The notes under the pieces: model-generated | Database searches by the model: none | What the model saw: only the letters and a program-made list of their open reading frames with translations | What the model was told of the DNA's origin: nothing | Position numbers and translations under genes: made by a program | Shown here: positions 34,384 through 46,300 of the stretch, in pieces | Numbering within the stretch: the stretch's first letter is position 1 | How the letters are laid out: each line of letters begins with the position of its first letter | Assembly: GCA_013423385.1 (NCBI GenBank) | Contig: BLZA01000049.1 | Coordinates: 186,001 to 250,000, forward strand | Source of the DNA: Naganishia liquefaciens | Taxonomy: Eukaryota > Basidiomycota > Tremellomycetes > Filobasidiales > Filobasidiaceae | Direction: 5' to 3' | DNA length: 64,000 nt

Positions 34384-36533
34384 TCACAGTGCGGCCGAAT
34401 CCGCCTTTTGCATAGCCCAGACCTCGGAATTGTACGGTTTCTCTTTGTTGGTGTAGGCCGCGCCCTTCCTCTCATGAGGAATTAAATCCTGCCAACTGCT
34501 TCCCGGCTCGAGCATGCCTTCAATCTGGTTCCCCGGGACGACAACTCCCGCCTCGAAGTTGTTGCCCTGAGCGAGACGGCGTAGTCCCGGGCTAGACTTC
34601 TGCTTTCGTTTGTCTAGGAAGATCTGGCCCCATGCGGCTTTGGTGAAGTTTGCCGAGCCAATGTAGATCCAGAGGGGGCGAGTTGCATTATCCGTCACCT
34701 TGGTCCCGTCAGGCATGGCCATGTACAACTTTTGATGAAAGAGACAGCCGGCTCCGTCTTCTCCCAGTTCCGGGCTGCCTTCCGATTGATCTTTCGACTT
34801 GTAGTGGTAAAACATCTTCTTGATCGTGCTGTTGGTTTCAGGCCATTTCGCGTGGCAACCCATCTGCGATGCTCCCTCTCGGGAGAAGGTGCGGGCGGCC
34901 TCCACGTCTGATCGGGTCGGGAAGGTGATTCGGAAATGTTCAGGAATACCATCAGAGCCTTCGTTGTCGTACTGTCCCCCGGTGAATGCATGATACATAG
35001 ATCGCAGCCAGTCGTGCTGCATCCCGCCGATGGAAGCCGTACAGATCTCCATGCTCACGTCGGGATGTCCTTTTACAAGCGGAGCAACGACGTCTCTCAG
35101 TCTGAGCGCCCCATACATCGACGCCGCCTCTCCAGAATGCGATCCGGGAACGCTCGACACAAAGTTGATTCCGCGATCCTCGATGCTCGAGTAATCGTAC
35201 TTGCCAAAGACTGTTTTGACGAAGGACGACGGACATCCGAGCAAGGTGGCGTGTTCGATAAGCTCTTGCTCAAACTCAGGCGTGGGCTCTCCCTTTTTGC
35301 GAGGCGCGGGTAAGAGCGGCAAATCCACCACAAACCAATGCTACGGACAAAATGAGTTACGTTTACCGAATGCGCAATCAATTACCCTTACATTATCCGA
35401 GTAAACAAAGTCTAGTGACATGAAGTTGCTGCTTGTAATGAACACCTGAGCCAGAGCGATGGTGAGCGATATTGACAAGGTACTGATAGTCTACAGCTTA
35501 CTCGGAGGAAAGAATCCATAACCAACATCCCAAACTTGCTGTGCTGACATCCAGTAAACTTCCCTCCCGAATCCGCCATCGGAGGATAACATGCATGGTA
35601 CGACTCCCCGAGCAGTTTGGCGTAGTCTTCTTGACAAGCTGACACCAGCAATTTGTGGTCTTGCGCTGTAAGGGGTTTGTTGCCATTCTCCTCGCGCGTC
35701 GGAATTCCAAGATCTTGGCGTAGTCCGCGCAACGAATGGGCCAGCGGATCCTGATTGATGTCTCTGCCGACATAGAGCTGTAAGACAAGGCTACGATTAG
35801 CACGAACATCTCTCCGGCCCGTTCGACGAGGATTCGACTGACATCAATTCCGGAAGTGTGAAGGGGCAAGTGATCGGTGAATTCCTCTTGTGCGATGAAG
35901 AAGGCGTAGAACCATGCCGATTTCAAGCCTAATCCTCTTCCCTTGTCCGGACCCATGATCTCTTCAAAGCTGATCGTGTTGTTGATGTCGGCAGAGGATC
36001 CAGAGTCGCGAGACCTGCCGGGGGTTCTTGTCAAAAGGAGACGAGGAGTCGGGAATCTTCGTGCCGCGCCGTCCAGCTTTGCAGCGTACGAAGGCTTGGA
36101 GGAAGCGCGCTGCTCAAAGACATGAGTTGGTACGAAGTTCGGGATACTGCTGTATCACAAAAAAATACCGACTTACCGGCAAGACGGGCACGGTTGCAAA
36201 GAGGCTGCGCGGGGCTTCTACAACCTTGGTCTTTGGCTTCTTTGCTTGACTGACGAATTCAATTTCATCGGATTCCGAATCGACGGCCTTTCGTTTGCGA
36301 CTGCCATTCGCTGATTCACCTTGAGGCCCTTCGGAAGATCGCGCGGTCCCGCCAGGGCCATCTCGAGCTGACGACGACTCCTGTTGAAGACCCGAGCCTT
36401 CCGCCTGTCGTTCCTGTTCCCATTTCTTCCGATGCGCTTCCCGGATTTCCTTGAGCTGTAGATCTGGGTCGTTCTTCGGCTTGACGTGCTTGAAGATGGT
36501 TCGATTGACCTTGATCGGCGGCGAGTCCGACAT
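34384..36533 (-). CDS. TDP1: Tyrosyl-DNA phosphodiesterase 1
   Basis: Phospholipase-D-superfamily DNA-repair enzyme that removes topoisomerase I peptides from 3' DNA ends. The start at 36533 gives MSDSPPIKVNRTIFKHV; an in-frame ATG at 36641 would add 36 residues. A disordered charged N-terminus is typical. The first HKN motif is CQHSKFGMLVM, with the Asn strand VFITSSNFMSLDF in the next exon. The second is LFHQKLYMAMPDG, with PLWIYIGSANFTKAAWG. Both catalytic His-Lys pairs are intact. Introns lie near 35343-35392, 35452-35506, 35783-35843 and 36119-36175. The gene ends ADSAAL at 34384, convergent with the transporter. Confidence 0.9.
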
Positions 36534-37088
36534 CTCGGATGGTTCTGATGATTGAACAAAATCGAGAGGAGATCTGTGGTGTTGACCCGTCCGTGTCAGC
36601 ACTTTTAAAGGAGTTTCGGCACTCCCGAGCAGCTGACTCACTCAGCCGACCCCCTCTATCCGTCGCCACACTTGACCTCCGCTGCTGCCTCTTGCGACCT
36701 GATGAGCGCCATGATGGACTCGCGCAACACACGACTATATACTATTATTATTGCAAGCTCGACGGTCGCTCATCTCCGTGTCTGCGGGTTCGCTCTATTG
36801 AGACGGGCGCACCTCACCCGCAATCGACAAAGTGCTCAGCGGCGGCTTCTCCTATTTCCCTCCGACCTCGACGCTACCTCGCACTCCCTCGCGGCCTCGT
36901 CCAGCCGACACCCGCACATTTACGAGCTCACACGATACCGCGAGAGGCAAAACAGCGGTCTGGTGCCCTCATTCCCTCTCTCGTCAAATTCAGCCCCCCT
37001 TCCCGATACGCGTCGCCATGGAGTAATCGCCTCGGCACATCACACTCGACACCGACAAGGATACCTCACAGCACATTGGACGCCAAAC
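36534..37088. promoter_or_regulatory. Divergent 5' region, TDP1 / unknown gene
   Basis: The reading frame of the + strand gene stays open back to 36672 but loses any conserved look before 37089. This stretch probably holds its 5' leader and the two promoters. Confidence 0.4.
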
Positions 37089-38579
37089 ATGGCGATTCCA
37101 TTGTCCAGCGCGGCAAATGGCCAGGGATCTCGGCAGCTTCGGATCTCGGAACCAGCAGCCGTCAAACGCAAGTCGTCCGGTCGCAAGCCCAAATCCAGCA
37201 ACGCGTCACGCGCCTCGTCCCAGCTGTTGCCTCTTTGCGCTCATCCGTCCTTGCGAAACATTACCAACAAACTCACCGCCATCCAAGTCGCGCGAACAGA
37301 CTCGAGGTACTCCTCTGCCACATCGCCGACCGCAACGCTACCGTTCTCGGTGCCAGGCAACCCCGGCTCTGCGTACAATACCATTGCTCCGCCTCCGCTC
37401 CAGCTGCCCAAGGTACCCAAGCCCCGACCCAAGCTTAGTGATATCCCTCCTGCGCATCGAGCCGTCTGGGGTAAATTCGTCAAGGGAAAGGTACCCGTGC
37501 CGGGAAAAGTCAAGCATGAAAAGCTGTGTGGTCGCTGTGGAGAGAGGAGTCATAGGAATGGCGGAGGCAATGGGCCCTTTGGCGAGGCATTCAGGGCGCC
37601 GGATTCGATTGCGTCCAAGGATGGCAAGGCTGGTGCTGCCAACGCCGAGAAAAACAACCAAAGGGCGGTCACGACCACTACCACCAAGACCTCAACCGTT
37701 CCAGGAAACCCCAAGATGAGCACAACTACCAGCGTCACTACCACCGGTTCGCCGTCAAATGCCGCCCCACTGCCTATCCAGCTCTATGCACCTGACTGCG
37801 TCTTGTTCGATGACCCTTCAGCGCTCGATGATTTCCGGCCAAGGTATACGCGTCCGGGTCCGACTCCACCGCCGATAATGGGGGGAAGGCGAAGACCGCG
37901 ACGACAAGATCAAATGACACACAACAGTCCCGCTTCCAACTTGCATTCGTCAAGTCATTCACATACTCACTGCAACTGCGCGGCGAAACGTTCTACCGAT
38001 CCCGAGCTGATCGCATCGATTCAAGCATACATTCATACGCTATTTACCCTCAAGTACGCTTACCACGACCTGCCACATGCGTTTTTCGACAAAGTTCGCG
38101 AAGCTGAAAAGGGCTTGATTCCGCTTTTGCTGAGAGATGGGGTGGTTGACGTTGCAAGGCGTCGAGGAGATCTGGGGGAAACGACGAGAAAGCAGAAATC
38201 ACCGGGCGCGAAAAGGGATATCGCGGTCGCAGGGACGTCGTCGAACGGAGTACCGTCACGACTACGGGAATCCGTCAGTACGCTGATCACGGGCGAGCGT
38301 TCGCTTTCCGATTGCAGCGCATCCGGGGCCGCGAAACCTGCCAGGCCGTCTATGTCTCGAGCGACAAGTCTGGATTCGAGCATTCCGAATACAGTCTCCA
38401 TGGAAACATCCGGCGAGACCGCGAAGGATCATAGCTTGCAAGAACAACAGCAAGGCGTTTCCGCAATGATGCCAGATTTGTCGTTGAACCTGAAACTGGA
38501 TGATTTTCCGACTCCGGAGATGGTGTTCGACATGAGAGAGGAGATGAGGGATGTTGTAGGAGAATTTTTGTCAGAGTGA
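37089..38579 (+). CDS. Unknown fungal protein with a CxxC pair
   Basis: I do not recognise the family. One uninterrupted exon. Met 37089 (MAIPLSSAANGQGS) is chosen because the open frame upstream to 36672 looks like leader sequence. Visible parts: a basic Ser-rich N-terminus; a Pro-rich stretch PPPLQLPKVPKPRPKL; a compact block GKFVKGKVPVPGKVKHEKLC that leads into CGRCGERSH, with a possible Zn-binding Cys pair; Thr-rich low complexity; HSHTHCNC; and a helical region SIQAYIHTLFTLKYAYHDLP. The C-terminus MREEMRDVVGEFLSE is acidic and helical. The length, conserved-looking blocks and clean stop support a real gene. Confidence 0.6.
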   Translation: MAIPLSSAANGQGSRQLRISEPAAVKRKSSGRKPKSSNASRASSQLLPLCAHPSLRNITNKLTAIQVARTDSRYSSATSPTATLPFSVPGNPGSAYNTIAPPPLQLPKVPKPRPKLSDIPPAHRAVWGKFVKGKVPVPGKVKHEKLCGRCGERSHRNGGGNGPFGEAFRAPDSIASKDGKAGAANAEKNNQRAVTTTTTKTSTVPGNPKMSTTTSVTTTGSPSNAAPLPIQLYAPDCVLFDDPSALDDFRPRYTRPGPTPPPIMGGRRRPRRQDQMTHNSPASNLHSSSHSHTHCNCAAKRSTDPELIASIQAYIHTLFTLKYAYHDLPHAFFDKVREAEKGLIPLLLRDGVVDVARRRGDLGETTRKQKSPGAKRDIAVAGTSSNGVPSRLRESVSTLITGERSLSDCSASGAAKPARPSMSRATSLDSSIPNTVSMETSGETAKDHSLQEQQQGVSAMMPDLSLNLKLDDFPTPEMVFDMREEMRDVVGEFLSE

Positions 38580-38655
38580 GTCTTTGTCGCAAGGCGCATG
38601 CCGCAGGCTGATCCTATCTTTTCCCATCAGCATCTTCATCACGACGGCCACCGAT

Positions 38656-40686
38656 ATGTCGGATCACATCGCTTTGCTCGCAGACATACACGGCTACGAC
38701 TCGCTCTCATGTGGACCGCCATGCGTATGCACTTTATCGGCTTGTCTCCCCTGCATCATCAACCTTCAGTTCAGGCTCATAAATGACGAGAATGTGAAGC
38801 CATTCCCACGAGACCCTGCCGATACCGCTCTTGTGCGATGGAGCGTCAAGGCTATACGTGGGTCGATGATCAGCACAGAAGCTATCATCGGAGATGCAAA
38901 GAAGGATAGCAAGGCAAACACCGAGCCATCGACACCGGCGGAAACACGTCGGAACTCGGGCGCGGGTCCTCACATTCCCATCGAGGAAATTATGCGACAA
39001 ATCGATGCATCGGATGAGCGAGATCGTGTCCAGTTGCAAGATGCGCAGCGCAGAATGGGAGATGAGCTTTGGCGTATTGCTTTGGAAATGGATTTGCAAG
39101 TACTGGCAAAGAGGGAAATCAAGGCGTTGAAAGAAGTTCCCGATGACGTGAGCCGAGACCACTACGCGCGGACGGCGTTGCGCTGATCTTGCCCCAACAG
39201 GAATTCGTCACCCTGCTGAATGAAGCTTGTAGTCCCAATCCCGAAGATGAACACGAGGAGGAGCATCGAGTGCGTCCCAGATGAATGTGGCTTTCAATAC
39301 AAGACATTGACTTGCCTTGCCCTAGCTCATGGACCTTTGGGACGAGTGGACAAGCCATATTCCGCCGATCGATCCAGACTACACTGAATCCGAGGAGAAG
39401 GATTACATTGAAGCCGAAAAGGAAAAGAAGAACGGCAATGAAGCTTTCACGAAAGGCTTGTATCGCCGTGCTATTCGACATTTTACGAACGCGATTGCAT
39501 TGGTGAGAAATGTTTCCGAGGCTGGGGCAACGGCCGCCCTAACATCTCTGTCTTCGCAGGACCCTGATCAGCCAGTCTATCCCTTGAATCGCGCTGCAGC
39601 CTTTCTGAAGCTGGACAGGTGCGTAACTTTGGTTCGAGAATGTTCTTGTATTGATCGCCAATTCGTGTCATTAGATGGCCGCATGCTCAGCGAGACTGTA
39701 CCACATGCATCACTCTTGATCCAAGGTAGGCGGGAATCTCGAAATGCAGTGGAGCTTGGACTCATTCTTCAATATTTTCAGGAATTCGAAAGCGTACTAC
39801 CGAAGAGCTCTCGCCCGAAAGGCTATGGGCTATCTATTCGACGCTGAGCGAGGTGCGTAATGTCATCTCTCGCGCAGGAAAGCCCGCTGAAAGTGTCCGC
39901 TTTTCAGACCTACAAGCAGTACTCGCTTTGGAGCCGAAAAGTGCAGCTTTTCAAGTAGAGCTCAAGGAGATTCAGGAAATGATTGCGCATACTGCCGTGA
40001 CGTCTGCTTCCTCCCATATGACCTCTCTACCCGAGATTCCCGAGGTCCAAGATTCGAAGGAAGCCAAGGCTGACCGGGAGGCGAACGAGATCAAGCTCAA
40101 ACAGCGCTTCGATCGAACTGTGAAGGAAAAGTTTGCCGACATTGATTCTCGTGCCACCCGCAATGGTGCACTTACTCGGCAGAGATCGTCTTCTGGAGAC
40201 AATCTATGCGACATGCATCAGTTCGAAGCTTGTTTGAAGTATGGCCTACCAGAACCCACTTGCCCGTGCGGCGAAGATCACGACTGGGACGACGAAGATA
40301 CGGACGGCACTTACGAAGATTACGAGGACGACTATGAGGATGACGTTTCGGAGGACTACTCGGACATTGAAGAAGAAGCGGCGACCGCTGCGGAGCATGC
40401 ACGAGCGAGAATGCAGGATATTGCATCCGTCAAGCCGACCGGCGCTGCAGCCGCTGCGGGGCCTTTTAGCAAAGCTGGGTCGATCCCCCACCTTGACATC
40501 TCCGACGAAGTGAACAAGAGGATGCAAGCTGCGCTCAGGAACCCGGGCTTGGATTCGTTTGACCAATTGAAGCAGTAAGTCCGTGTTGCAGCATCTCACA
40601 TGCCTTCCGCTGACCCATGTGGCAGATGTTTCGCCGACTCAATTTTTGCGGCCATGACAAAGCATCAAGAAGCGCAGGGTACTTGA
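38656..40686 (+). CDS. TPR protein with acidic C-terminal region
   Basis: Probable co-chaperone-like tetratricopeptide protein, resembling the TPR block of RPAP3/Tah1, though no RPAP3 C-terminal domain is seen. The start at 38656 gives MSDHIALLADIHGYDSLSCG. A 45-base intron (38725-38769) is followed by a helical region, then three TPRs assembled over five small exons: KKNGNEAFTKGLYRRAIRHF, DPDQPVYPLNRAAAFLKLDR and NSKAYYRRALARKAMGYLFD. After ALEPKSAAF comes a charged linker, LPEPTCPCGEDHDWDDED with a CxC, and a long Asp/Glu run. The last exon encodes CFADSIFAAMTKHQEAQGT with TGA at 40684. The carboxylate-clamp status was not established. Confidence 0.7.
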
Positions 40687-41143
40687 TAATGGCGATCCTC
40701 TCATAGCCCGCAGCAAACGGATCTCGTCGCGTCGTAGTTTGCGCGTTTCCACTTGAGCCTTTATGTCAGATGTTGCATGTTATCGAATTTTTGTTGAGGG
40801 GATGCTACGGGCTCATATCTGACGACTTGCGGTCTGCAGCCGGAACGGCTCTCTCACCACGACGCACAAGCTGTTTAATGCTATTGCTCCTTGATTGCGC
40901 ACGTCGTCTCTGCAGGCTAGCCGATTTGCTTACTTCATGGAGATATCGCGCTCTACGAGAGGGCGGATCACTTCTAAGCTTATCGATGATAACGCTTATC
41001 GTTGATCCTAAACATCTTTGACCAGCGACACCGTTGTTCACGAGTGAACACTGGCATACGGTTAACCTTGCTGCTTACAACCGTTCCTCATCAACATATG
41101 GCAGCAGAAAGACGCCAAAAATGCAATCTTGCTCGGGATCTGA
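40687..41143. other. Convergent intergenic region
   Basis: About 455 bases between the 3' ends of the TPR gene and the Ran-like gene. No gene or repeat seen. Confidence 0.55.
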
Positions 41144-42199
41144 TTATGCTTCGTTGTACTCCTTCATAGCCTTCTCGGCTGCTTCCTCGTCCACCTTGGC
41201 ATCAGCAGTCGCGAGGTCGACGGTATCGGTGAGCTGAGTTCCATCACTGTGAAATCAAGGAAGACCATCAGTCATCTCGAACCAAGATGATGCCTCTAGT
41301 CCGCCTATCGCAGAGCGATCAAGCATGAGTCGTTGGACACTCACCCCAACAGCGCCTTCAACAAGTCCAACACGAGCTCTGTGACCCCAAAGTTTGCCTT
41401 GCTACTGATTTCACGGTACTCGAGTCCCTTCTTCTTGGGCCAGTCGACGTCCTTGGTCTGAATTTCTCGGCCTTTTGTGTCGTCGATCTTGGTGCCGGCG
41501 ACGATGACCGGAAGCGGAGCCATACCTTTCCGGCTGTTGGCGGCCATGAAGGCGTCGTACCACTTTTCCATGTTCTTGTAACTATTCGAGGCTTGAGCTC
41601 CGATCACTTCCGTAGCTACTTTTTTCGCACATACCTTGCTTCACTAGTGGTGTCGAAGAATAGGATACATGCATCTGCGGTCCTAAAGTAACCCTGGTCA
41701 TTCAATCCACCTGTCGCAGAGCTTGACGTCAATAAACCGTTCAGAACGGACTGCAAGATGACCGACCTTTAGCGTGAAGAGTCGAATCGTAGACGTTCAG
41801 AGCCACGCTTCCGGCCGAGGTGTGCAGGGTCAAGGGGTAGATTTCGGCCTTGAGGGCGGCTGTAAAGGTCGAAGTCATGACGAGAGGGAATACGAGCAAG
41901 ACAGCACGATGAGTGGATGCACTGTCGGAAAGAGGCGGTAGATGCAGCGGGCCAGGACTTACCGACCTTGGACTTTCCCTTCTTGGCAGCATTGAACCGC
42001 GAGATAAAGGTAGTTCGACCAGAACTGTAAAAAAAAAGCGTCCTGATGAGAAGCCGGCCTCGATCTCGTCCAGGACTGTGTGGAAGCTCACCCAAACTCT
42101 CCGGCCAAGACGATCTGAAAGGGAATGGCCGAAAGGTCAGCTCGCAAAGACACGTGCTTTCTGACCGCCAGAGCCGACCTTGAATTCCTTTCCAGACAT
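41144..42199 (-). CDS. Ran-related protein with altered GTPase motifs
   Basis: Aligns along its whole length with Ran/Gsp1. The start at 42199 gives MSGKEFK, joined by a 63-base intron to IVLAGEFGSGRTTFISRF. Later blocks are AEIYPLTLHTSAGSVALNVY, GGLNDQGYFRTADACILFFD, TSEASYKNMEKWYDAF, PLPVIVAGTKIDDTKGR and YREISSKANFGVTELVLDLL. Every nucleotide motif is changed: P-loop Lys to Arg (residue 18), switch I Thr to Ala (37), switch II DTAGQ to DSTLH (60-64), NKxD to TKID, SAK to SSK. The Ran acidic tail (DEDDDL type) is absent; the C-terminus is AAEKAMKEYNEA. About 205 residues, six exons. Most likely a Ran-derived pseudo-GTPase; a signal-recognition-particle receptor beta is excluded by the missing membrane helix and the Ran-specific blocks. 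Confidence 0.72.
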
Positions 42200-42476
42200 G
42201 ATGTGAGGTGTGTATACGATAGCGCTGCGCCACCGAGCGACAGAAAAGACCGTGGACGACGACGCGTTCAAGTCGGCCAGAACGACGAGCGATGGCTGCG
42301 TCGAGAGAATCGGGGACTCGCCGGGCGATCACGTGGTTGGGGGCGCACCTTGATGATGAGTCATGGCCGCCCGCCCGCCCGATCGTCGACCGCTAGCAAG
42401 AGTGTTATTTCGTGCAGACCTCGGGTCTTCTTGTCCCCGACTCGTACCGGTGCCATACACCCCACGCCCGATCAAC

Positions 42477-43321
42477 ATGTTCACCGGTCTAGTATGCACC
42501 AGATCGCTGGAACTGCCACGCCGCTGACTCTTGCCCTCTTAATAGATCGAGCACATCGCATACGTCTCTGCCATCACGCCTCAAGACTCGTCCGAGGGCT
42601 TTACCTTTACTTTTAAAGATGCTGCGCCCATCCTCGGCGACTGCAACATTGGAGACTCGATCTGCGTGAACGGCGCCTGTTTGACAGCCACAGAGTTTGA
42701 CAAGGATCAAGGTTGGTTCAAAGTTGGCCTGGCGCCCGAGACACTGAAGCGGACGAATCTGGGTGAGCGATGACAACCCCCCGGTGTTGCCGAGGTCTAG
42801 CATACTCACGACGTTTCTCGGCTTGCCAAGGTCAACTGCAAGTAGGCTCGGGCGTCAACTGTGAACGCGCGATGGCGGGCCACACCCGATTCGGTGGACA
42901 CATGGTGCAAGGCCACGTTGATTCCACGGCGACCATTGTCAGCAAGACGGTCGATGGGAACTCGATACGCTACAGCTTCCGGTTCCCCGCCGACGTCGTC
43001 AATACGTTTATGCCTTATCTCATCGAGAAGGGATACGTGACGGTTGATGGGGCTTCGTTGACCTTGACGCATGTCTCGCCGCTGTCGGCTCCAGCAGAGG
43101 AATCAGCGTTCGGAATCATGTTGATTGCGCATTCGCAGGAAAAGTTGACTTTGACCAAGAAGCAAGTCGGGGATACGGTCAACATTGAGGTGGATTGCGT
43201 CGGTAAATACGTGCTGAGAAGTGTAGAGGGCGAGGGAACGGGCGGATTGCGGGGCCTGGTCGAACGGCTGGTCGACGCCAAAGTGGAAGAAAAGCTCAAG
43301 GCACTTGGGCTCGACAAATAG
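42477..43321 (+). CDS. RIB5: Riboflavin synthase
   Basis: Converts two 6,7-dimethyl-8-ribityllumazine molecules to riboflavin. The start at 42477 gives MFTGL, which abuts intron 1 and continues IEHIAYVSAITPQ: the canonical MFTGL-IE N-terminus. Two lumazine-binding repeats are visible: GDSICVNGACLTATEFD in the first and MPYLIEKGYVTVDGASLTLT in the second. The characteristic inter-repeat motif is RFGGHMVQGHVD. It ends KLKALGLDK at 43321. Two introns (42492-42544, 42762-42831). Length, about 240 residues, includes a short C-terminal extension with Glu/Lys helices. The start is 278 bases from the Ran-like gene's start, on the opposite strand. Confidence 0.94.
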
Positions 43322-43387
43322 ATACTACACATGCATGTACTGGGGTCCCCTGCGGTATTACAGGTGATATACAATTCGCAGACAAGG

Positions 43388-46300
43388 CTAGAACATACGG
43401 GAGACCGGGTCGATGATAGCGCCAGGCTAAGGAAAGAAGCGTCAGACTTCGCCACCGATAAAGCATCAACATCCTGGCCCACCTTTTTCGTAACACGCGG
43501 CATAGTGGCACGCTGATGCGTGGCCATCGCGTTCCAATCCGAACCGACAGGCGTGGTAAAGCTCGCTTCGTACTGGGCAGCACTCGTGTACGGGTACGGA
43601 AGATCCTTGAGCATGTACTTTGCCGCCTTTTTGTCCTTCTTCTCATTGATAATAACGTTGGCTTTGCCGGCATCTTTACGCTGAGCGGCGTCGACACCCG
43701 CAGCGACTTTGGTGAACTTCTTGGCATTCCTGTTCTTCTTGACGCCCTTGCCACCCCAAGAACCCTAGAGCGACCAAAATCAGCCCAGACCACAGGTCGT
43801 GCACCCAGCGACTTACCCAACCAGCGAGAGTAGTGTCCTCCTCGCGAGGAGCGTCTGCCTCCATCACTCTCTGCTTTTCGGCAGCAAAATCCTGTGCAAG
43901 GGACTTCAGCACAAGCAAAGCCTAATGAGAGAGTCTGCTTACCTCAATCACGTTGTCTCCTGCAAACGCTTGGGCCACCAGATCTCTCTGCTTGAACGCC
44001 TTGGGCACGTTCGCTGGTCCAGTCTCGAATTCCTCGTCCTCATCAGAACCCTCGCCATCGGACAAGGCAAGACCGTTCTTGGGTTTACCCTTCCCCTTGA
44101 GCAGCGCTGCTGAATCCAAGTCAATGTCCACTGCGGCATCGTCCGCAGCCCGATTCTTGGCCTCGCGTGTCTTTGACTTTTCCTGCTTCCTGAGCGCCAT
44201 ATTTGCCTTGTCGACTGCCGACGCGTTCTTGAAGTTGACTTCCTTGTTATTCTTTCGCGCCCTTCCTCCGGTACCTGTGCTGCCAAGCTCGGCCCACGGA
44301 TTGGCTTCTTCTTCTGCAGCAGGAGCCTGGAATAATGGGCGAACCGAGGCCTTTTCCGGCTCTTTCAGGTTGGGTAACGATGACGCCACGTCGTCGTCTT
44401 CGCTGTCAACTCCACCGTTCTGCGGCCCAGATTTCTTGATGGCAACGGTTTCCTGCCGGCGCCAAGTCAGCTGTGTGGCGAAGAGGCCACTGCTTACACC
44501 GCATGACTCACCTTCACCGACGTCGGATTAGCGGAAAATACCATTCGGCCGGGGTTGTTGGCCACACGCATTGATTGCGCTGCATCGGGATCCCTGTCGG
44601 AATCCCCTTCTTCATCGCTCTCCAGGCCGGCATCGCTGTACTCTTCCAATTGTCTGCGCAGCTCAGCCTCCTCGTCATCTACACGAGCTTTGTCTTTGGC
44701 CATTGCGCGTTGCATGAATTTCATGCCAAAGATACCCGTGGGCTTTTGAGCGGCCGTTTCTTCCTCGAGGCGTCTACTCTTTTCCTGCAGCGCCTGAAGC
44801 TCGTCAAACGCATCGCCACGAACAGCTGCATCGTCCTGGTCCTCGTCATCATCGTCGTCCTCCGAATCGTCATCGCTGCTGGCATCGGAATCACGACCTT
44901 GGATCTTCCGCGTCAGACGTTCTTTTTGAGACAGCATTTCCTCGATTTCCCTGCGTTTGCCATCTGTCTCTCCCGCACCGTACTGAGCTCGTGCCCAGCG
45001 TCCGCCCTTTGCGCTATGCTTCAGAGTCGCTCTTTCCTTGGCTCGGGCTGCCTCCATTTTCAAAGCCTCTTCCTCGGCCTGTTCAGGATCAAGTCTTCGC
45101 AGATCTTCGAGATCCATCTCGCCACCGCCATTCTTGGCGGCTCGCTTTCGAGCAATCTTCCGGTACGTTTTGGATTTGATCTTGGAGATTCGCTTGGCTC
45201 GCGCTTCCTCTCGGAACAAGAGCTCACGCTGGCGTCGCAGTTCCGCGCGTCGCCGAGTGATCTCTTCGACGGTCAAATCTTGACCTTGCAAGGCATCCTC
45301 CTCGGCCTTGGCAATCTGCGCATCTTGCAAGTTGGCAGACTCGAGCAAAGCTGTGACTGCGGATTCCAAGGCGTTTGTTGGCTATGATAGCAAGGTCAGT
45401 CTCTGCGCAAGCTGAATGAATGCCACCGGTTGACTTGCCTGGAATGCACCCACGAGATCTCCGCTAGTCTTGACTCCTCCTCTGCGCCGTTCCTTCGACG
45501 ATCCGGCTTGACCTGCGGCACCGGCCGTTCCGCCGATTTGAAGGGGAAACTTGAGGTACTCGGCTTCCTTGATTCTCTTCATGACGCCACCCCACTTGTC
45601 ACCTTCGGCCTTTGTCTGTTCATAAGCCGCTTCTCGGGCGAGACGCTCTGTGACAACGGTTGGTAGCGGCGCGGACAACGTTCCCTGCTTCAAGATGGAT
45701 GTGGGGCCATTCTTGGAATCCTTGGACGCCATGTCGGCTTTCAGGAGTGCCGTTGCCGAGGCCTTCAAGGATGGGTCCGAGGCAAGCAGTGATGTCAGGG
45801 TGAGCTTGTTGGCTGAGTATGCAATATGAATCAGTACCCGTACCCGTTGTCAAAGGAGTAACTGTGGCTCCACCTACTAGGGTTGAGACCAAAGTCGCTC
45901 CCCTCATCTCGCCCGCCGGGGCCTTTCATACTGGGCAAGACGCGCCGCTTCTTCTTGCTGGCATCCGCCTCGACAACTGCCTCGCCTGGTCCATCCGTCT
46001 GCTCAAACTCGACTTTGCGCTTCTTGCCGCCGGGAAGGGAGTCGACGAAATCGCGCAAGTCGACGCCTGCACCTGTCTCGTCATCGGAGTCATATGCATC
46101 TGATGGCAATTCCGGTTCCTGGACGATCATGTCCTCATCCTCGTCCTCCTCGCTTTCGTCCTCTTCCTCGTCTTCCTGCAGGCTTGAATCGCCATGGCCA
46201 AATCCAGAGAATTCTTCGGCCACGGATTCGCCATCTTCCTCGTCCAATGACTCATCTTCCTCGTCCGAGTCGAGAACTGACATGTCATCTTCGCTCTCGT

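Noticed and set aside
36672-37088. Longer N-terminus for the unknown gene at 37089
   Set aside because: Open but without conserved character, and it overlaps the expected promoter of TDP1; kept only as an alternative.
41144-42199. SRP receptor beta subunit
   Set aside because: Considered because of the G-domain, but there is no N-terminal membrane helix and the Ran-specific blocks (GGL-x-D-x-x-Y, YKN) align throughout.
44575-45387. 270-residue + strand open frame with hydrophobic look
   Set aside because: Antisense of UTP14; acidic/Lys codons of that gene read as Leu/Ser/Phe on the other strand.
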